Assembly (NCBI GenBank): GCA_001574975.1
Contig: KQ965777.1
Span: 186,001 to 250,000 of the forward strand
DNA length: 64,000 bases
Reading direction: 5' to 3'
Source: Gonapodya prolifera JEL478
Taxonomy: Eukaryota; Monoblepharomycota; Monoblepharidomycetes; Monoblepharidales; Gonapodyaceae
In this document: one piece after another, positions 61,601 to 64,000 of the stretch
Layout of the letters: each line of letters begins with the position of its first letter
Numbering within the stretch: the first letter of the stretch is position 1
Translations under genes and position numbers: made by a program
Notes under the pieces: model-generated
Told to the model about the DNA's origin: nothing
Databases searched by the model: none
Seen by the model: only the letters and a program-made list of their open reading frames with translations

Positions 61601-63918
61601 GGAGAAAAAACAAAGGAAGCGGAGAGCAGGGCAAGGAGGAACGACGGAATCAGGTGTGGAGGAACATGGAACCTCCAGCCGTCAGTCCTGGCGAAATTCC
61701 GGCCGTGTAACCGAGACGCGTTTCGCCCTGCAAAGACCAATTTCCGACTTGCCTTTTCTTCCCTTTTCGACCTCCCGTCCTCGTATCCACAGTGATCCTC
61801 CCGATACCAAACGACCCTCCCTTTTGACCTCACCCCGCCGACATAGCAACCAGCACACTGCGCTCATTCCACACTGCATTTGTCTTCACTGTGATGTTTC
61901 AGAGCACGGAGAGCGAGTGCGCGTCACGTGAACGTTTTCCGATTCTTTTCGTGGAGAAAATGTTTGGCCACGATACCGCCCTGTGGCCATGGCCCGCACC
62001 TTTCGTGAGAATTTGACAAGTACGCCAGCTGGAATGCAAGAAAATGATTTGATTGCGAATTTCGAGGTCGCCCCCGATCTAGTCCGTGAAAAAATTAAGA
62101 TCCCGATATTCAGACTTGAGTTTGGACGGAAAATGGCATTCGAATCTTATTACCCGCCGGCTCATTTCCTGCGGCGAGTGCCTCGTACAATCGAACGCCC
62201 GTGTCAGCAAGAGAAATGCGGAATATTCTTTTTGCGGACCATGCTTTAGGACCCTTGCACATTGTCACCTCCTTGCCCATGTAAGAAGCCACCAAAACCC
62301 ACCCCGCGTGCGCGCAGTCTGTTATTTTTTGTTCGAGTTTCTTAACTCTTTTTTCGGCGCTTTTCGTGATTGCGCTCTCCTCCTCCTCGCTGTTCTTCAT
62401 CGTCTTCGCTTGGCGATGATGTGTCGCTGACACGCTTTTTTGTCCATCGATCCCGGCACTTTCCTGGACTTAACCCGCAACGTACAGCATCGTCACCACC
62501 TCCACACCCGAGCCAACCCGCAGACGGCAGGAGAAGGAGGTGGGAGGGTGCAAGAGAAGCCGTGAGTGTTGCATAGGTGATTGCGCAAGCGATGACGTTG
62601 CACCTTTGTCTGCTGCCCATCGACTCCATTTCACTGATAAAATCTTTCTCTGTCACTTGCCCTCAGGATCTCGAAGCCCTCCCACCTGCCCGACGAGCGA
62701 CGAGGCCCGACGCACCGTCTCGCTATTTCTCCACGGCAAACAAGCTCGGCAACGAACGCACGCAGACAACGACTCCGGGGTACTGCATGCACCGTATGAG
62801 GCCTCGCGTTCCCGTGAGTATATTTCCCACGTCTCCGTTTCACGGGAACCAATCCTCACCCTTCCATGATCATCCTCAGGTACGGACGAAGACTGTTGGC
62901 CCGAATTACACTCGTCCTTCACACACCGCTCTGGGCTCCATCGTCGAACACACCGTGTTGGGCTGCAGTACGTGGCTGGCATTTCTCCTCGAAGTTGCAC
63001 CCGACCCCTGTGCGGTGAGTTTAAGCACAACTTGTTCTCTCAGGACAGTGATTTATCGACGTGTGCCCGATTCTAGATCGCTTGCATACCTCGCCGCTCC
63101 GACTGGATTTTTTGCTGCCGTGTCGTCACCAGGTCTTGCCAGAAGCCCCGCTTGGGAGGTCGCCTCGTGTTGGATTTCTTTCGGTCTGGGCAGCGAATTC
63201 TGTCGTCATGAGTGTCCCCCACCTTTGCTGCATCGAGGTCCACGTTAGCTTGGCCCCATAAACGTCGCAGTTCATCGTCGTTACGATCCCTTTCGGCTGG
63301 AACCTGGACAACTTTCATCAATCTATCAGGGCGAGGCTTTTATACCCATATTCTTTTAGGCAAAGCAATGCAGGGGGACTTATGAATCATTGTGAGTCTC
63401 GCCTCTGTTCATTGAGCGACATGGGTCCTTTTCTGATAAATGGGATTGCAGGGTCATTGCAGGTCTTCATACTATACAATTTGTGGGCGGTGACCAGGGT
63501 TCTTGGACCGTCGTTGTGCAAGTTGTTGCGGTGTAAAATCAAACGCCGTGAGTATGAATATGCCAGCACTGTTACCGATCGCGTCTGACATCTTCCTCGT
63601 CATATCATCCAGCGTAATTGAATGCGTGGCGGACATCGGCCATCGCTGTAAGTTGTGATATTCGTTCTCCAATTCCCTCTCCCAAATCTGACACCATGTT
63701 TAAGGGGAATCCGCCACCACACATTCGAAGTTTCAATCTTCTTTGATACAATTCCACAATCACACCGGGGATTGGGGCAACTCAATCGGGTGGGGTGGGG
63801 TGGATGGGGTTTCTTGCCGTCGTTGTTGAGTGAGGCCCATGGAGCAAGGTTTACCCGAAATCTTTGTACTTCGCCGATCGAGCTGCTCCTTTTCGCCCCG
63901 TTTTCCTCCATTTGCATC
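58680..63918. other. 5.2-kb stretch with no gene I can support
   Basis: The densest rest of the window has a gene every 2-3 kb, but here only short, unconvincing open frames occur on both strands. None resembles a known domain. AG-rich and CT-rich tracts and patches of low complexity are present. It may hold fast-evolving small genes, noncoding RNA or regulatory DNA. Confidence 0.5.
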
Positions 63919-64000
63919 ATGTTCCGCAAAGTGTCCTCTGCTTCTTTGGCTCCCCCCAAGTCTCCAGCACCTGGGAGCAGACAAAACTCTGGAAGTTCCA
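63919..64000 (+). CDS. Start of a gene running off the right edge
   Basis: An ATG at 63919 in an uninterrupted plus-strand frame reads MFRKVSSASLAPPKSPAPGS and continues to the window end. The Ser/Pro-rich beginning looks like a protein N terminus, but there is too little sequence to assign a family, and chance cannot be ruled out. Confidence 0.4.
   Translation, partial: MFRKVSSASLAPPKSPAPGSRQNSGSS

Noticed and set aside
62342-62656. Minus-strand frame with an SPGKCRDRW segment resembling a Myb/SANT helix
   Set aside because: Only one helix-like segment is seen and the remaining Myb repeat tryptophans are missing.
62577-63248. Plus-strand frame of 223 residues
   Set aside because: Composition looks random, and no domain or splice support was found.

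Overview
The window looks like nuclear DNA of an early-diverging, probably zoosporic (chytrid-like) fungus. It has dense genes on both strands, mostly short introns of about 40-95 bases with GT..AG ends, and ordinary fungal housekeeping genes: ALG9, SEC11, PAM18, POL12, a Nup159/214-type nucleoporin and an Spt8-like fragment. These sit beside genes that many Dikarya lack: a hydroxyproline-arabinosyltransferase-like enzyme, a multi-pass membrane cyclic-nucleotide phosphodiesterase and a seven-IQ protein. The lineage is an inference from gene content; no species is claimed.

Region 1 (1-10,871) is a histone locus built as a large inverted repeat. Two 2,241-base arms (549-2789 and 8631-10871) appear identical base for base. 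Each carries a divergent, intron-containing H4/H3 pair around a 341-base shared promoter. Each of the four histone genes is followed, 71-79 bases after its stop, by a 6-bp-stem/4-base-loop hairpin with GG...CC ends and a 3' ACC flank, closely resembling the metazoan/algal replication-dependent histone mRNA stem-loop. The 5.8 kb spacer holds a glycosyltransferase gene and a serine-rich coiled-coil gene.

Region 2 (11-20 kb) holds a formamidase, a long RS-domain protein and the DNA polymerase alpha B subunit. Region 3 (20-26 kb) has an unresolved small gene, ALG9 and a divergent SEC11/PAM18 pair, so N-glycan assembly, signal-peptide cleavage and mitochondrial import lie together. Region 4 (26-38 kb) is two long minus-strand genes: a nucleoporin joining a Nup214-type propeller, coiled coil, FG repeats and three RanBP2-type zinc fingers, and a membrane-anchored phosphodiesterase.

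Region 5 (38-49 kb) is a plus-strand run: an F-box protein, a FAD monooxygenase, a plasma-membrane/vacuolar-type Ca2+ ATPase and a SUMO-targeted RING ubiquitin ligase. Region 6 (49-58.7 kb) is mostly minus strand: MutY, the IQ-motif protein, protein-L-isoaspartate methyltransferase and a DUF423/TMEM256 protein, then a 5'-truncated Spt8-like WD40 fragment (plus) and a small unknown gene. The last 5.2 kb before the start of a plus-strand gene at the right edge shows no gene I can support. I saw no tRNA, rRNA, CRISPR array or recognisable transposon. Exon joins were worked out by eye from splice signals and family alignment remembered from knowledge, so single junctions may be off.
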